Part shown: positions 1-9,522 of the stretch, one piece after another
Numbering within the stretch: the stretch's first letter is position 1
Layout of the letters: the number at the start of each line of letters is the position of its first letter
From: Acidithiobacillales bacterium SM1_46
GTDB lineage: Bacteria > Pseudomonadota > Gammaproteobacteria > Acidiferrobacterales > Sulfurifustaceae
Reading direction: 5' to 3'
Assembly (NCBI GenBank): GCA_001304215.1
Contig: LJVB01000015.1
Span: 1-43,338, forward strand
DNA length: 43,338 bases
Position numbers and translations under genes: made by a program
The notes under the pieces: generated by a model
Database searches by the model: none
Seen by the model: only the letters and a program-made list of their open reading frames with translations
Told to the model about the DNA's origin: nothing

Positions 1-1719
1 CGGGACAACCTTGTCATCCAGGCCCTGGAGGAAAATCATCGGCCGGCCGAGCCGTTCGAAGTGATGAATCGGCGAACGCTCGACATAGCGATTGCGCTCC
101 GCGGGATACGGTCCAACAAGACGCTCCAGGTAACGCGCCTCGAACTTATGGGTATCCTGCGCGAGCGCCTCGAGATCGCTGATGCCATAATAGCTAGCAC
201 CGGCCGCAAACACGTTATGAAAGGTGAGCGCACACAGTGTCGTAAAGCCGCCAGCGCTTGAGCCACGGATCGCAAGCCGTGCAGGATCGGCGCGTCCCTG
301 CTGCACCAAATATTGCGCGCCACGCACGCAGTCTTCTACGTCAGCGATCCCCCAGCGCCCGTCGAGCGCGCGCCGATAGGTCCGCCCGAAACCGCTTGAT
401 CCGCGGTAATTCACGTCCAGCACCCCGAAGCCACGACTTGTCCAGTACTGCAGCCGCAGATTAAGCGTAGTGGTACTGGCGGAGGTCGGCCCGCCATGGC
501 TCACGACCAATAGAGGCGACAACTCGCCGACTGGAACGCCGACGTCGCGGTTGCAGGGCGGATAAAACATGGCATGCGCCATCTCCCCATCGCCCGTTGG
601 GTACGCCAGCATCTGCGGCTGCGAGAGATAGGCGGGGTTTATCGTAAGCGCGCTGGAAGTGCTCACTACTTCCGCGACCCCGCTCGCTGGATGCAGGCGC
701 ACGATCGCCGGTGCGCTCACTGACGAGCCGCCCACAAACCATGCCGCCCCTTCGCACGCGCACACGCTGGTCACGTCTGTATATGGGGTTGCGATCTCGC
801 GCAGTGTGCACGCGACCAGGTCGATCTCGCCAAGCCGCCAGCGGCCTTGCTCGCTGAACGCGCAGACGATCCGCTTGGGTGTGGTGAAGGCATAAGTGGA
901 CATGCCGAACACCCACTGCGGTACACCGAACTCGGCCTCGCGCGGCGCAAGTGCCTCAACGCCAGAATCGCCCAGCCGGTAGATATTCCACCAGCCGCTT
1001 CTATCGGAAATGAAATGAAGCGTACCGTCCGGCCCGAACTGTGGCTGGAATATCGACTCCCCGCTTCCACCTGCCACGCGCCGGGCATTCCGCGGGAGAC
1101 CGACCTGATCCAGCGACGCCACCCACAGTTCCGTGCTGTCCCACGGCATGTCCGGGTGTCGCCAACAAAGCCATGCGAGGCGTTCGTGATCAGGACTCAG
1201 TGTGGCAGACGCGTAGAAGTCCGCACCGGCGGCGAGCGTCGCAAGTTTGCCGCTCGCCACATCGATGGCAACCAGCGTGTTGATCGGTTCGCCATGCTCG
1301 AGGTGTTCTTCGCTCACGCACAGCAGCCGTCCGCGCCGGACATCCAGCAGGAGATCGGCGAAGCGCCGTGTGCCCGGCGTGGTGAGCGGCTCCGGGGTCG
1401 TCCCCACAACGAGACGGTAAATGCGGCCGTCGCCGTCGTGCACGAAATACACGGTTCCGTCATGCACGGTGAAGGCGCCACCGCCATACTCATGCACGCG
1501 GCTGCGCGCGTTGAACGGGGCCGGCAGAACGTCTTCGATAGTACCGTCTGCTCGCCGACGGCAGATCACGGTGCGTCCGCCCTCGCTGGGCCGGCCCTCG
1601 CTCCAGTAGAGATCGGCGTCGTCGGCGACGATCTGCCCGAGCGTAACCGTACCGGCCACGATCAGCTCGGCGGTAATGGGAGAGGACCAGGAACCGCACG
1701 GGGCGACGCGCGCAGCCAT
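1..1719 (-). CDS. S9 family (prolyl oligopeptidase-like) serine peptidase, 3' end outside the window
   Basis: The gene reads leftward off the window edge. 573 codons are visible and about 70-90 residues are missing compared with relatives of about 650. An N-terminal beta-propeller-type region (roughly residues 20-340, with the APCGSWSSPITAELI start typical of this family) precedes an alpha/beta-hydrolase domain. The domain shows an oxyanion-type HGGPT motif, a YRGSSGFG stretch and a GSSAGG nucleophile elbow with the catalytic Ser at about residue 488. The Asp (GLDDKVVP, about residue 568) is the last motif present, and the catalytic His would lie outside the window. The protein likely cleaves short peptides in the cytosol, because no signal peptide is seen. 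The ATG at 1719 was chosen because family similarity begins right after it. It lies 17 bases beyond the stop of the trypsin-like gene, so the two are probably co-transcribed. Confidence 0.9.
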   Translation of the reverse strand, partial: MAARVAPCGSWSSPITAELIVAGTVTLGQIVADDADLYWSEGRPSEGGRTVICRRRADGTIEDVLPAPFNARSRVHEYGGGAFTVHDGTVYFVHDGDGRIYRLVVGTTPEPLTTPGTRRFADLLLDVRRGRLLCVSEEHLEHGEPINTLVAIDVASGKLATLAAGADFYASATLSPDHERLAWLCWRHPDMPWDSTELWVASLDQVGLPRNARRVAGGSGESIFQPQFGPDGTLHFISDRSGWWNIYRLGDSGVEALAPREAEFGVPQWVFGMSTYAFTTPKRIVCAFSEQGRWRLGEIDLVACTLREIATPYTDVTSVCACEGAAWFVGGSSVSAPAIVRLHPASGVAEVVSTSSALTINPAYLSQPQMLAYPTGDGEMAHAMFYPPCNRDVGVPVGELSPLLVVSHGGPTSASTTTLNLRLQYWTSRGFGVLDVNYRGSSGFGRTYRRALDGRWGIADVEDCVRGAQYLVQQGRADPARLAIRGSSAGGFTTLCALTFHNVFAAGASYYGISDLEALAQDTHKFEARYLERLVGPYPAERNRYVERSPIHHFERLGRPMIFLQGLDDKVVP

Positions 1720-1735
1720 ACGCGTCACGAACGCA

Positions 1736-3049
1736 CTACTCGGACTGGCCGCCGATGAGACGAAGATTCGCTACTGGCAGCGGCCGCTCGATATATACGA
1801 ACAAACCATCCTCGATGTCGCCAAGGCGCAGCAGCCGCAACTTCACTTCCTTCTTTGCGGCCTGCGCCGCTTTCAGGCGCCGCTGCAGATCGTCCAGCTC
1901 GGTCACTGGCTGCCCGTCCACCGCCACCAGCAGATCGCCGCTTTCGATCTTCTGCGCGTCGGCGGCCGAGCCGCGCTCGACGTAATGCACCATGAGTGCG
2001 AGCCGAGTGTCAGCCAGATCGCCAAGATCGCGCCATGGCGTGGCGGCAACGAGCAGGCCGGAGGCGTAGGCGCCACGCCGGCGCGTGACCGATTCGGCTG
2101 CCGCAAAGCGGCCCGTGAGCGTTACGGCCGCGTCGTCACGCACGACGTGAAGTGACGCCTGATCAAGCCGCCCGCGCAACAGGTGAATGAGACGCCCCTT
2201 GCTCTCGACACTTTCCTCCTCCCCCTCCACCCCGCGAATCTCGTCGCCGACCTGCAGTTTCATATCATCGCGCTCGGCGTGCACTTGCGCGACACGCAAC
2301 TGCTTGCTCTCATCCACGTCCTTGTAAAACACCACCGGCAACTCCGGCGGCGAGGGATCGCGCCCGGCACGCAGCAGCTCAAGGACGCGGCAGGCCTGCA
2401 CCATCGGCACGGCGAAGTTGGTGTTCTGGCTGCTCTTGCGCGAGGCGGTGTTGACGCCTACCACCATGCCCGTTTTCAGACTGATCAGTGGTCCACCCGA
2501 ATTGCCGGGGTTGATCGGCGCATCCGTCTGCAACATCTCCAGTGCACCGCTGAACTTGGAGGTGACACCGGAAATGATCCCGCGTGTACCGGTATAGGAA
2601 AGATCCCACGGATGACCGAACGCCCCGACAGCATGGCCGATCGCAGGGAGCGCACGACAATCCAGTTGCGCCGCATTGAGCTTGCGCCTGTGCGCCTTGG
2701 GATCGACTTCGAGAATCGCAAGATCGACGTACGGATCGACAAACAGCTTCTTCGCCGGCACGAAGCCGTTGCCAAGAAACGACACCGACACCTTGGAGGG
2801 CGAGCGCGACACCACATGCGCGTTGCTCATGATCCAGCCGCGCTGGCTGTCGACGACAAACCCGGCGCCGATCGATGTACCCTTTCGATCACCGAAGAAC
2901 GGTAGTTCCACCTGCGTGCGGACCTTCACCGTATAGTGTTTGGCAACATCGAATACCTCCTCGTCACCAGCAGCATGCACCAGACCGACCGGATTGGTTG
3001 CGAGCAGGATCGTGAGAACACCAGCCAATACACGCGGAAAGCTTGTCAT
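1736..3049 (-). CDS. exported trypsin-like (S1C, DegP-type) serine protease with PDZ regions
   Basis: The 437-residue protein has a signal peptide (about residues 1-27, ending near HAAG) and a chymotrypsin-fold domain. The full triad is His78 (SNAHVV), Asp109 (DLAIL) and Ser184 (PGNSGGP). One degenerate PDZ-like stretch falls near residues 235-285 and a clearer PDZ (VERGSAADAQ, GDLLVAVDG) near 345-400. It is expected to act in the periplasm in quality control or regulated proteolysis. The frame stays open upstream to 3127, inside yjbQ. I chose the ATG at 3049 because it begins the signal peptide and does not run into yjbQ. No good Shine-Dalgarno is seen before it. It sits between yjbQ and the S9 peptidase on the same strand. 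The exact Deg subclass is uncertain. Confidence 0.88.
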   Translation of the reverse strand: MTSFPRVLAGVLTILLATNPVGLVHAAGDEEVFDVAKHYTVKVRTQVELPFFGDRKGTSIGAGFVVDSQRGWIMSNAHVVSRSPSKVSVSFLGNGFVPAKKLFVDPYVDLAILEVDPKAHRRKLNAAQLDCRALPAIGHAVGAFGHPWDLSYTGTRGIISGVTSKFSGALEMLQTDAPINPGNSGGPLISLKTGMVVGVNTASRKSSQNTNFAVPMVQACRVLELLRAGRDPSPPELPVVFYKDVDESKQLRVAQVHAERDDMKLQVGDEIRGVEGEEESVESKGRLIHLLRGRLDQASLHVVRDDAAVTLTGRFAAAESVTRRRGAYASGLLVAATPWRDLGDLADTRLALMVHYVERGSAADAQKIESGDLLVAVDGQPVTELDDLQRRLKAAQAAKKEVKLRLLRLGDIEDGLFVYIERPLPVANLRLIGGQSE

Positions 3050-3107
3050 TAGGGGAACTACCGGGAGATGCGGATAGCCAGAAGCGTAGCACAACCACGC
3101 GCAGCGC

Positions 3108-3515
3108 CTAGCTGCCGACATGCACAACTACCTCGCGCGCGCCACCCTGGCGGCGGTGCTCCCATAGATAGATTCCCTGCCACGCGCCAAGCGTCAGTTG
3201 GCCATCGGAGATGGGGATCGACAGGGACGTTGCCGTAAGCGCAGCCTTCACATGCGCCGGCATGTCATCCGGCCCCTCGGTGATGTGCGTATACAAGGCG
3301 TCACCTTCCGGCACGAGACGATTCAACCAGCGATCCAGATCGCGTCGCGCCGAGGGGTCGGCATTTTCCTGAATGACGAGACTTGCCGAAGTATGCCGGA
3401 TAAAGACGGTACACAGTCCCTCGCGAACGCTAGTCTCACGCACCAGCGCCGTCACTGCCTCGGTAAATTCGTACAGACCCTGGCCGCGTGTGTGCACGCT
3501 CAGGTGTTTTACCAT
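3108..3515 (-). CDS. yjbQ: YjbQ / UPF0047 family protein
   Basis: The 135-residue protein matches the UPF0047 family along its whole length. It shows FIRHTSASLVIQENADPS, an H-I-T-E-G-PDDMPAH block and a C-terminal LGAWQGIYLWEHR. In this family conserved histidines and acidic residues form a small metal/phosphate site. The E. coli member has weak thiamine-phosphate synthase activity, but the physiological role is unsettled. The start lies 2 bases after the stop of the SelW-like gene, which indicates translation from one message with it. The trypsin-like gene follows 58 bases downstream. Confidence 0.9.
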   Translation of the reverse strand: MVKHLSVHTRGQGLYEFTEAVTALVRETSVREGLCTVFIRHTSASLVIQENADPSARRDLDRWLNRLVPEGDALYTHITEGPDDMPAHVKAALTATSLSIPISDGQLTLGAWQGIYLWEHRRQGGAREVVVHVGS

Positions 3516-3517
3516 GG

Positions 3518-3802
3518 TTACTTCCGGTCGCTGTGACCAAGGTCCTTGCCCGGTGCGATGCGGTCACGAACCAATTGCTTGATCTCCTTCGGTTCGGGGT
3601 AGCGGCCCGCCTCCTTCTTGTTCCAGAGCTTCTCGCCATCGATTCGCACTTCGAAGATCCCGCCACTGCCTGGAACGAGCGCCACCTCACCCAGCTCTTC
3701 GCCGAAGGTCATGAGTAACTCCTGAGCCATCCAGCTGGCACGCAGAATAAACCTGCATTGCGCACAGTATTCTATTTCGACGCGCGCCTTCAGTTTCGCC
3801 AT
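3518..3802 (-). CDS. SelT/SelW/SelH (Rdx) family thioredoxin-fold protein, Cys form
   Basis: This 94-residue protein has a CxxC motif at residues 13-16 (YCAQCRF), where animal SelW has a selenocysteine. The FE(V)RIDGEKLWNKKEAGRYPEPKE segment is typical of bacterial Rdx proteins. The family is presumed to do cytosolic thiol-redox chemistry, and the partner is unknown. A GAGGAG ribosome site (reverse strand) precedes the ATG at 3802. The gene is first in a leftward group with yjbQ and the protease genes. A candidate promoter is at 3829-3858. Confidence 0.88.
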   Translation of the reverse strand: MAKLKARVEIEYCAQCRFILRASWMAQELLMTFGEELGEVALVPGSGGIFEVRIDGEKLWNKKEAGRYPEPKEIKQLVRDRIAPGKDLGHSDRK

Positions 3803-3828
3803 ATCACGGTGCTCCTCGGTTCATCTGC

Positions 3829-3858
3829 AGTATAGAAAATGCGCCGGGCGTGTGTCTC
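3829..3858 (-). promoter_or_regulatory. candidate sigma70 promoter for the SelW-like/yjbQ group
   Basis: On the reverse strand there is GAGACA (3853-3858, four of six matches to TTGACA), an 18-base spacer and a good TATACT -10 box (3829-3834). It lies 27 bases before the ATG at 3802. The -10 is convincing and the -35 is fair. It faces a divergent -10-like box for slyD only about 40 bases away. Confidence 0.5.
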
Positions 3859-3875
3859 GCACCGGCGAGTTGCGT

Positions 3876-3881
3876 TATAGT
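3876..3881 (+). promoter_or_regulatory. candidate -10 box for slyD
   Basis: TATAGT matches five of six bases of the sigma70 -10 consensus, 40 bases before the slyD ATG. No acceptable -35 box is visible at 16-18 bases upstream, so this is a weak call. The leader that follows is pyrimidine-rich and carries a GAGG ribosome site near 3909. Confidence 0.3.
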
Positions 3882-3920
3882 GGTGGCCTACTCATTTCTT
3901 TCTTCCCCGAGGTTGCCGTT

Positions 3921-4403
3921 ATGAAAGCCGCTCTCAACACAGTGGTTGCGATGCATTACACACTCACCGATGACAGCGGCGAGGTGCTGGACTCAAGCAC
4001 GGGTCGCGACCCACTCGCCTACCTGCATGGCCACAGCAATATCATCCCCGGGCTCGAGCAGGCCCTGGAAGGCAAGGAGGCCGGCTACAAGTCGAAGGTG
4101 ACTGTTGCGCCGGGTGAAGGATATGGGGAAAAGAACCCGGAGGCTGTTTTCGAGGCGCCACGGGAACATTTCCCGCCCGAGATGACCCTCGCCGTTGGCG
4201 AGCGCGTCTATGCCGACGGGCCGAATGGGCGAATCTCGTTCGTGATCGTGGAACTGACCGACACGGGCGCGGTGCTTGACGCCAATCACCCGCTGGCCGG
4301 CAAGACCCTGCATTTCGATGTGGAGATCATTGAGGTGCGCGCCGCCACGACCGAAGAGCTCGAGCACGGCCATGTACATGGACCCGGTGGCCACGACCAC
4401 TGA
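3921..4403 (+). CDS. slyD: SlyD-type FKBP peptidyl-prolyl isomerase / metallochaperone
   Basis: The 160-residue protein has a split FKBP domain (residues about 5-70 and 125-145: GEVLDSS, IIPGLEQALEG, GEGYGEKN) around an insert-in-flap chaperone domain (about 70-125). It ends in a short His-rich tail (HGHVHGPGGHDH) expected to bind Ni or Zn. SlyD catalyses prolyl isomerisation and, in enterobacteria, helps nickel delivery to hydrogenase. The tail here is much shorter than in E. coli. The reading frame is open to 3852, but the ATG at 3921 fits the family start and has GAGG 8 bases before it. The osmC-like gene follows 9 bases after the stop, so they probably share a transcript. Confidence 0.92.
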   Translation: MKAALNTVVAMHYTLTDDSGEVLDSSTGRDPLAYLHGHSNIIPGLEQALEGKEAGYKSKVTVAPGEGYGEKNPEAVFEAPREHFPPEMTLAVGERVYADGPNGRISFVIVELTDTGAVLDANHPLAGKTLHFDVEIIEVRAATTEELEHGHVHGPGGHDH

Positions 4404-4412
4404 GAACTCGCC

Positions 4413-4889
4413 ATGGCGCCGTCCGCCGCCGCACCTGAGGAGCGCAACTTCGAACTCGAGCTGACGCACGTCAGCGACTACGAGTTTCGTGTGAAGTTTG
4501 ACTGGCCGCATGTGCCAGATCTCCTGCTTGACGAACCGGCGCCGCTCGGCAGGGAAAACGGGCCCAACGCTTCGCGGCTACTGGCGGCGGCGGTCGCCAA
4601 CTGCCTGTCGGCTAGCCTGCTGTTCTGTCTCAACAAAACACATGCCGCCGCCCAAGGCCTGACGACACGCGTGCGCGGTACCTATACACGCAACGCCAAA
4701 GGGCGACTTCGAATCGGCGGCGTCGAGGTGACGATCGCGGTGCAAGTCGACCACGCCCAGCAACCCAGGCTGGAGCGCTGCACCCATCTGTTCGAGGACT
4801 TCTGCGTGATCACGCAAAGCGTGCGTCAGGGCATCCCCATCAAGGTGCGTGTCGAGGACGCCGCGGGCGCGCTGCTCTACGAAGCCTGA
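4413..4889 (+). CDS. OsmC/Ohr family protein
   Basis: The 158-residue protein has the OsmC layout, with two conserved cysteines: Cys64 in VANCLSAS and Cys131 in FEDFCVITQSVRQGIP. The spacing fits the thiol-peroxidase pair of this superfamily. OsmC and Ohr proteins reduce organic hydroperoxides, often with lipoyl or other dithiol reductants. The divergent N-terminus suggests a general OsmC-family member and not a classical Ohr. It directly follows slyD. Its stop is followed 1 base later by the stop of a convergent hypothetical gene. Confidence 0.82.
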   Translation: MAPSAAAPEERNFELELTHVSDYEFRVKFDWPHVPDLLLDEPAPLGRENGPNASRLLAAAVANCLSASLLFCLNKTHAAAQGLTTRVRGTYTRNAKGRLRIGGVEVTIAVQVDHAQQPRLERCTHLFEDFCVITQSVRQGIPIKVRVEDAAGALLYEA

Positions 4890-4890
4890 G

Positions 4891-5244
4891 CTACGTCAGC
4901 CGTTCCGGCTTGAGTTCCCCGAGCCCGAGCACCTGAATGGCGAGCGCCAGTGCCTGTGCCGCGAATGCATCTACATCGGACCAATCATTTGAGGAACCGA
5001 TCTCCTCGTTGAATGCAGCGCTGATCACGCGCAGCCGATGCGATCCCTCGGCCGCCAGTGATCGCGGATTCTTTTCGCAGCTCACGTAGAAGCCGGGCCT
5101 GCTCTCGCCGGCACGCACCAGCGCAAGGATATATTGATAACGAACGGCATCGGGACTCTCGATGTCGCCCAACACTACTGCCTGGTATTCGCCCAGCTGG
5201 TAGCGCTGCTTCGGTATAGCGGTGGTGATGCGGGGTGCCTGCAT
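4891..5244 (-). CDS. conserved hypothetical protein, 117 aa
   Basis: I do not recognise a named family. The protein is cytosolic-looking, with a beta-rich first half (YQAVVLGDIESPDAVRYQYILALV) and a C-terminal helical segment rich in Ala and Leu. There is no signal peptide, membrane segment or obvious catalytic motif. Codon use and the sensible amino-acid pattern support it as real, and its stop abuts the convergent osmC-like gene. It is probably monocistronic. The 72 bases to the divergent 5317 gene would hold both promoters, but no clear boxes are visible. Confidence 0.7.
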   Translation of the reverse strand: MQAPRITTAIPKQRYQLGEYQAVVLGDIESPDAVRYQYILALVRAGESRPGFYVSCEKNPRSLAAEGSHRLRVISAAFNEEIGSSNDWSDVDAFAAQALALAIQVLGLGELKPERLT

Positions 5245-5316
5245 GGGGTGGTAGAACTCGTGCGTCGCCCGGTGCAGCAGATTAGCAGAATCAACGCCAT
5301 GTCATAATCGGCGCCA

Positions 5317-6601
<1,285 letters not shown>

Positions 6602-6626
6602 TCCAGCCTTCACGGGGAGAACTGCC

Positions 6627-7928
6627 ATGAAATCAATTCGCGCTCTGGTCGCGGCGGCTGCCGCGCTTGTCCTACCGCTCGCGGCCCACGCCGCGGACGC
6701 TCAGCCAACCTTGAACGCGGCCGATACGGCATGGATGCTTACCTCTACCGCACTGGTGCTGTTCATGACACTGCCCGGGCTTGCACTCTTCTACGGCGGG
6801 CTGGTGCGCACCAAGAACGTGTTGTCGGTGCTGATGCAGTGCTTTGCCATCGCCGCGGTGGCCTCGGTGGTGTGGGTATTGTTTGGCTATGCAGTTGCCT
6901 TTGGCGATGGCGGCGTGCAGAACGCCTGGTGGGGCGGGCTCGGCAAGGCATTACTCGCCGGCATCGGCGTGAACACAGTGAAGGGAACGATTCCGGAAAC
7001 GGTGTTTGTCATGTTCCAAATGACGTTCGCGATCATCACGCCGGCACTCGTGGTAGGCGGCTTCGCGGAACGAATGAAGTTCTCCGCCATGCTGCTGTTC
7101 AGCCTGCTGTGGCTGGTGTTCGTTTACCTTCCGGTCTGCCACTGGGTATGGGGCGACGGCTGGCTGCAGAAGATGGGCTTGCTCGACTTTGCCGGAGGCA
7201 CGGTGGTGCACATTAATGCTGGCGTCGCAGCACTGGTTGCGGCGCTCGTGCTCGGGCGCCGACGCGGATTTCCTGAAACAGCCATGGCGCCGCACAACCT
7301 CACCATGAGCGTGACCGGGGCGGGCATGCTGTGGGTAGGCTGGTTCGGCTTCAACGCCGGCAGCGCGGTGGCGGCCAACGGCGCGGCAGGCATGGCCATG
7401 CTAGTCACGCACGTCGGCGCCGCTGCCGGCGCCGCGGCGTGGATGATCTGCGAGTGGGTGCGGTTCCGGAAACCCAGCGTACTCGGCATCGTCACCGGCA
7501 TGGTCGCGGGACTTGGTACCATCACGCCCGCCTCCGGTTACGTCGGTCCGCTCGGCGCGCTCGCGATTGGGCTTTCCGCCGGTGTCGTATGTTTCTTCGC
7601 CACCAACTTCATGAAGCGCGTGCTGCATATCGATGATTCTCTCGATGTGTTTCCGGTGCACGGAGTCGGTGGCATTCTCGGCACCACGCTCGCCGGTGTG
7701 TTCGCGGCGCCGTTCCTTGGCGGTGTCGGATTCGCTGAAGGCATGACGATGGGCAAACAGGTGGGCGTTCAGCTCACCGGAGTGGCGGTCACGATCGTCT
7801 GGTCGGCAGTGCTGACGCTTGTGCTGTTCAAGCTTGTCGACGCGCTCGTCGGTTTGCGGGTGAGTAGCGAGGAAGAAACCGAAGGCCTCGACACCGTGCT
7901 GCACAACGAAACCGGATACAACCTCTAG
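6627..7928 (+). CDS. amtB: ammonium transporter AmtB
   Basis: The 433-residue protein has a cleavable signal peptide (about residues 1-22, AHA-AD) and then eleven predicted membrane helices of the Amt/Rh fold. The twin pore histidines are His195 (GGTVVHINAG) and His345 (FPVHGVGGILG). FYGGLVRTKN and the Amt ADTAWML start are also present. It conducts ammonium across the inner membrane and is gated by the neighbouring GlnK. The frame is open upstream inside glnK. The ATG at 6627 was chosen because it begins the signal peptide and follows a GGGGAGA ribosome site at 6614-6620. A strong hairpin ends the transcript at 7944-7969. Confidence 0.95.
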   Translation: MKSIRALVAAAAALVLPLAAHAADAQPTLNAADTAWMLTSTALVLFMTLPGLALFYGGLVRTKNVLSVLMQCFAIAAVASVVWVLFGYAVAFGDGGVQNAWWGGLGKALLAGIGVNTVKGTIPETVFVMFQMTFAIITPALVVGGFAERMKFSAMLLFSLLWLVFVYLPVCHWVWGDGWLQKMGLLDFAGGTVVHINAGVAALVAALVLGRRRGFPETAMAPHNLTMSVTGAGMLWVGWFGFNAGSAVAANGAAGMAMLVTHVGAAAGAAAWMICEWVRFRKPSVLGIVTGMVAGLGTITPASGYVGPLGALAIGLSAGVVCFFATNFMKRVLHIDDSLDVFPVHGVGGILGTTLAGVFAAPFLGGVGFAEGMTMGKQVGVQLTGVAVTIVWSAVLTLVLFKLVDALVGLRVSSEEETEGLDTVLHNETGYNL

Positions 7929-7943
7929 CGGCACGTCGGCGCA

Positions 7944-7969
7944 GCGCACGGCGGCAGTCCGCCGTGCGC
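7944..7969 (+). terminator. hairpin terminator of glnK-amtB
   Basis: A perfect 11-base stem (arms 7944-7954 and 7959-7969) with a CAGT tetraloop lies 16 bases after the amtB stop. It is followed by CGTTTGCTTTC, a weak T-rich run. The stem is very stable. The T-tract is poor, so termination may be partly Rho-assisted. Confidence 0.6.
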
Positions 7970-7974
7970 CGTTT

Positions 7975-8154
7975 GCTTTCCGACCCGCCCGTCAAGAACG
8001 TGGTGTCGTCGTAGGCATGCCATTGACTGCCGGCGACGCGCGCGACACCGATTGTGAGGTTGAAGACGTCTGGCCCGCCGGCGAGCACGACGCGGGAACA
8101 GTTGACCGCCCGACACGCAAGCAGATGGCGTGCTGCCTCAATATCCTGCGGTAG
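7975..8154 (-). other. protein-like open stretch beyond the kinase stop; possible gene remnant
   Basis: In the same reverse frame as the histidine kinase, directly after its TGA, about 60 codons read as plausible protein. They start LPQDIEAARHLLACRA, continue through LTIGVARV and reach SQWHAYDDTTF. Beyond about 7975 the frame turns into Arg/Cys-rich low-quality sequence across the amtB hairpin. There is no good start of its own, only an internal GTG at 8088 without a ribosome site. The pattern LTIGV...WHAYDD loosely recalls transglutaminase-like folds, but I would not name it. It may be the remnant of a gene lost at both ends. Confidence 0.25.
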
Positions 8155-9522
8155 TCAGGCAACAGCTGCCGTCACGTCGTGGGGGCGCGGGAAGCGTACG
8201 CACACGCGCAGTCCAGGCGAATGGGGTGCGTCTTCGAAATTCACAGTCGCGGAGTGAAGTTCCGCGATCCTCTGGACGATAGAAAGTCCGAGGCCGGTGC
8301 CCGAGGCGCGCGTGTCGCGCATGCGGTAGAAGCGCTCGAGCACGCGCTGGCGCTCCTCCACTGGAATGCCAGGGCCGCTGTCCGTCACGGTCAGCATGAC
8401 GACCTCCGGGGCACTGTCAATCGCCACGTCGACGCGGGCATTTTCGTGGCTATGCTGAATGGCGTTATCCACGAGGTTTCGTACCAATACGCCGAGCAGC
8501 GCAGCGTCACCCCGCAGCGTGGCACGGTTGGTCTCGGTCACGCCAAGATCGATACGCCGCTCGATTGCGCGGCTGGCCAACCCGGCGACAGCCTCCGCCA
8601 CAACGTCGGCAAGCACGACCTCGCGGTATTGGCGTGCGGCGCTTTCCGGATCGAGGCGCGCAAGCTGCAACATCTGCTCCACGAGTCGCGTGGCTCGATC
8701 GACACCGCGAATCAATTGATCGAGCGCCTGACCGCGTTCGGTTTCCACAGTCGCGCGTTGCGCCACCTGAGCCTGCGCCCTGAGCGCCGCGAGCGGCGTG
8801 CGCAGCTCGTGTGCCGCGTTGGACGTGAACCGCCGCTCACTTTCCAGGGCTCCTCTCAGACGCCCGAGAAGCCCGTTCAGCTCATTCGCCAGTGGCTGTA
8901 TTTCCTCCGGCACGTCGCGCATGGCAAGCGGTTCGAGCGCCGAGGGTGTACGACGGCCGATCTCGCCTACCATCCGGCCCAATGGCGCGAGTCCCGCGCT
9001 GATGCCCGACCAGATAAGGACGGCGAGCAGAGGAAGCGCCAGCACCACCGGCAGCAAAGTAGTTCCCAGAATATCGTAGACGAGCTCGTTGCGAACCTCA
9101 TAGCGCTCACCGACGTTAATCGTAACCATGATCGCCTTATCGGTAAGCGCAAACGTGCGCCAAGCGGCACCATCAATCTCGCGATCGTGGAAGCCGTCGG
9201 AAGGCGACATGGGTATTGGCGGCGAATTGGCCGAGCGCAGCAGCAGATCACCGTCTTGCCAGATCTGAAAGGCAATCCTCTCTTCGTAGGGATGAGCCTG
9301 ACCGCCTATCAGTCCGGGCGCTACGCCGCTGTCTGAACTGTCCTCCTGCAGCTCATGGCGCGTCAGACCCAGCAACGCGCGAGCGGATTGGGACATTTCC
9401 GCATCAAACAACTTTTCAACCTCGTGACGTACCGCTGAGTAGGACAGCACAGCCAACAGCGCCCACGCCGCGGCGAACAGCGTAAGCAGCAACAAAAGCA
9501 GTCGATGGCGCAACGAGGGCAT
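8155..9522 (-). CDS. sensor histidine kinase, QseC/PmrB-like
   Basis: The 455-residue inner-membrane kinase has TM1 at about residues 8-28, a periplasmic sensor of about 125 residues, TM2 at about 152-175, then HAMP and HisKA domains. The phospho-acceptor is His238 (NAAHELRTPL), and the ATPase has its N-box (LVRNLVDNAIQHS, Asn353), G1 (DSGPGIP, 381-387) and G2 (GTGLGLS, 408-414). All catalytic motifs are intact. It is the partner of the response regulator immediately upstream, whose TGA shares one base with this ATG. The sensor domain does not reveal the ligand. QseC-like architecture is the closest description, and the signal is unknown. Confidence 0.92.
   Translation of the reverse strand: MPSLRHRLLLLLLTLFAAAWALLAVLSYSAVRHEVEKLFDAEMSQSARALLGLTRHELQEDSSDSGVAPGLIGGQAHPYEERIAFQIWQDGDLLLRSANSPPIPMSPSDGFHDREIDGAAWRTFALTDKAIMVTINVGERYEVRNELVYDILGTTLLPVVLALPLLAVLIWSGISAGLAPLGRMVGEIGRRTPSALEPLAMRDVPEEIQPLANELNGLLGRLRGALESERRFTSNAAHELRTPLAALRAQAQVAQRATVETERGQALDQLIRGVDRATRLVEQMLQLARLDPESAARQYREVVLADVVAEAVAGLASRAIERRIDLGVTETNRATLRGDAALLGVLVRNLVDNAIQHSHENARVDVAIDSAPEVVMLTVTDSGPGIPVEERQRVLERFYRMRDTRASGTGLGLSIVQRIAELHSATVNFEDAPHSPGLRVCVRFPRPHDVTAAVA

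Noticed and set aside
847-1758. A 303-codon open frame on the + strand opposite the S9 peptidase
   Set aside because: The reverse strand holds a complete peptidase pattern. The + frame is Arg-rich with no motif.
8179-9336. A 385-codon open frame on the + strand opposite the histidine kinase
   Set aside because: Antisense to a kinase with all motifs intact. Shadow composition.
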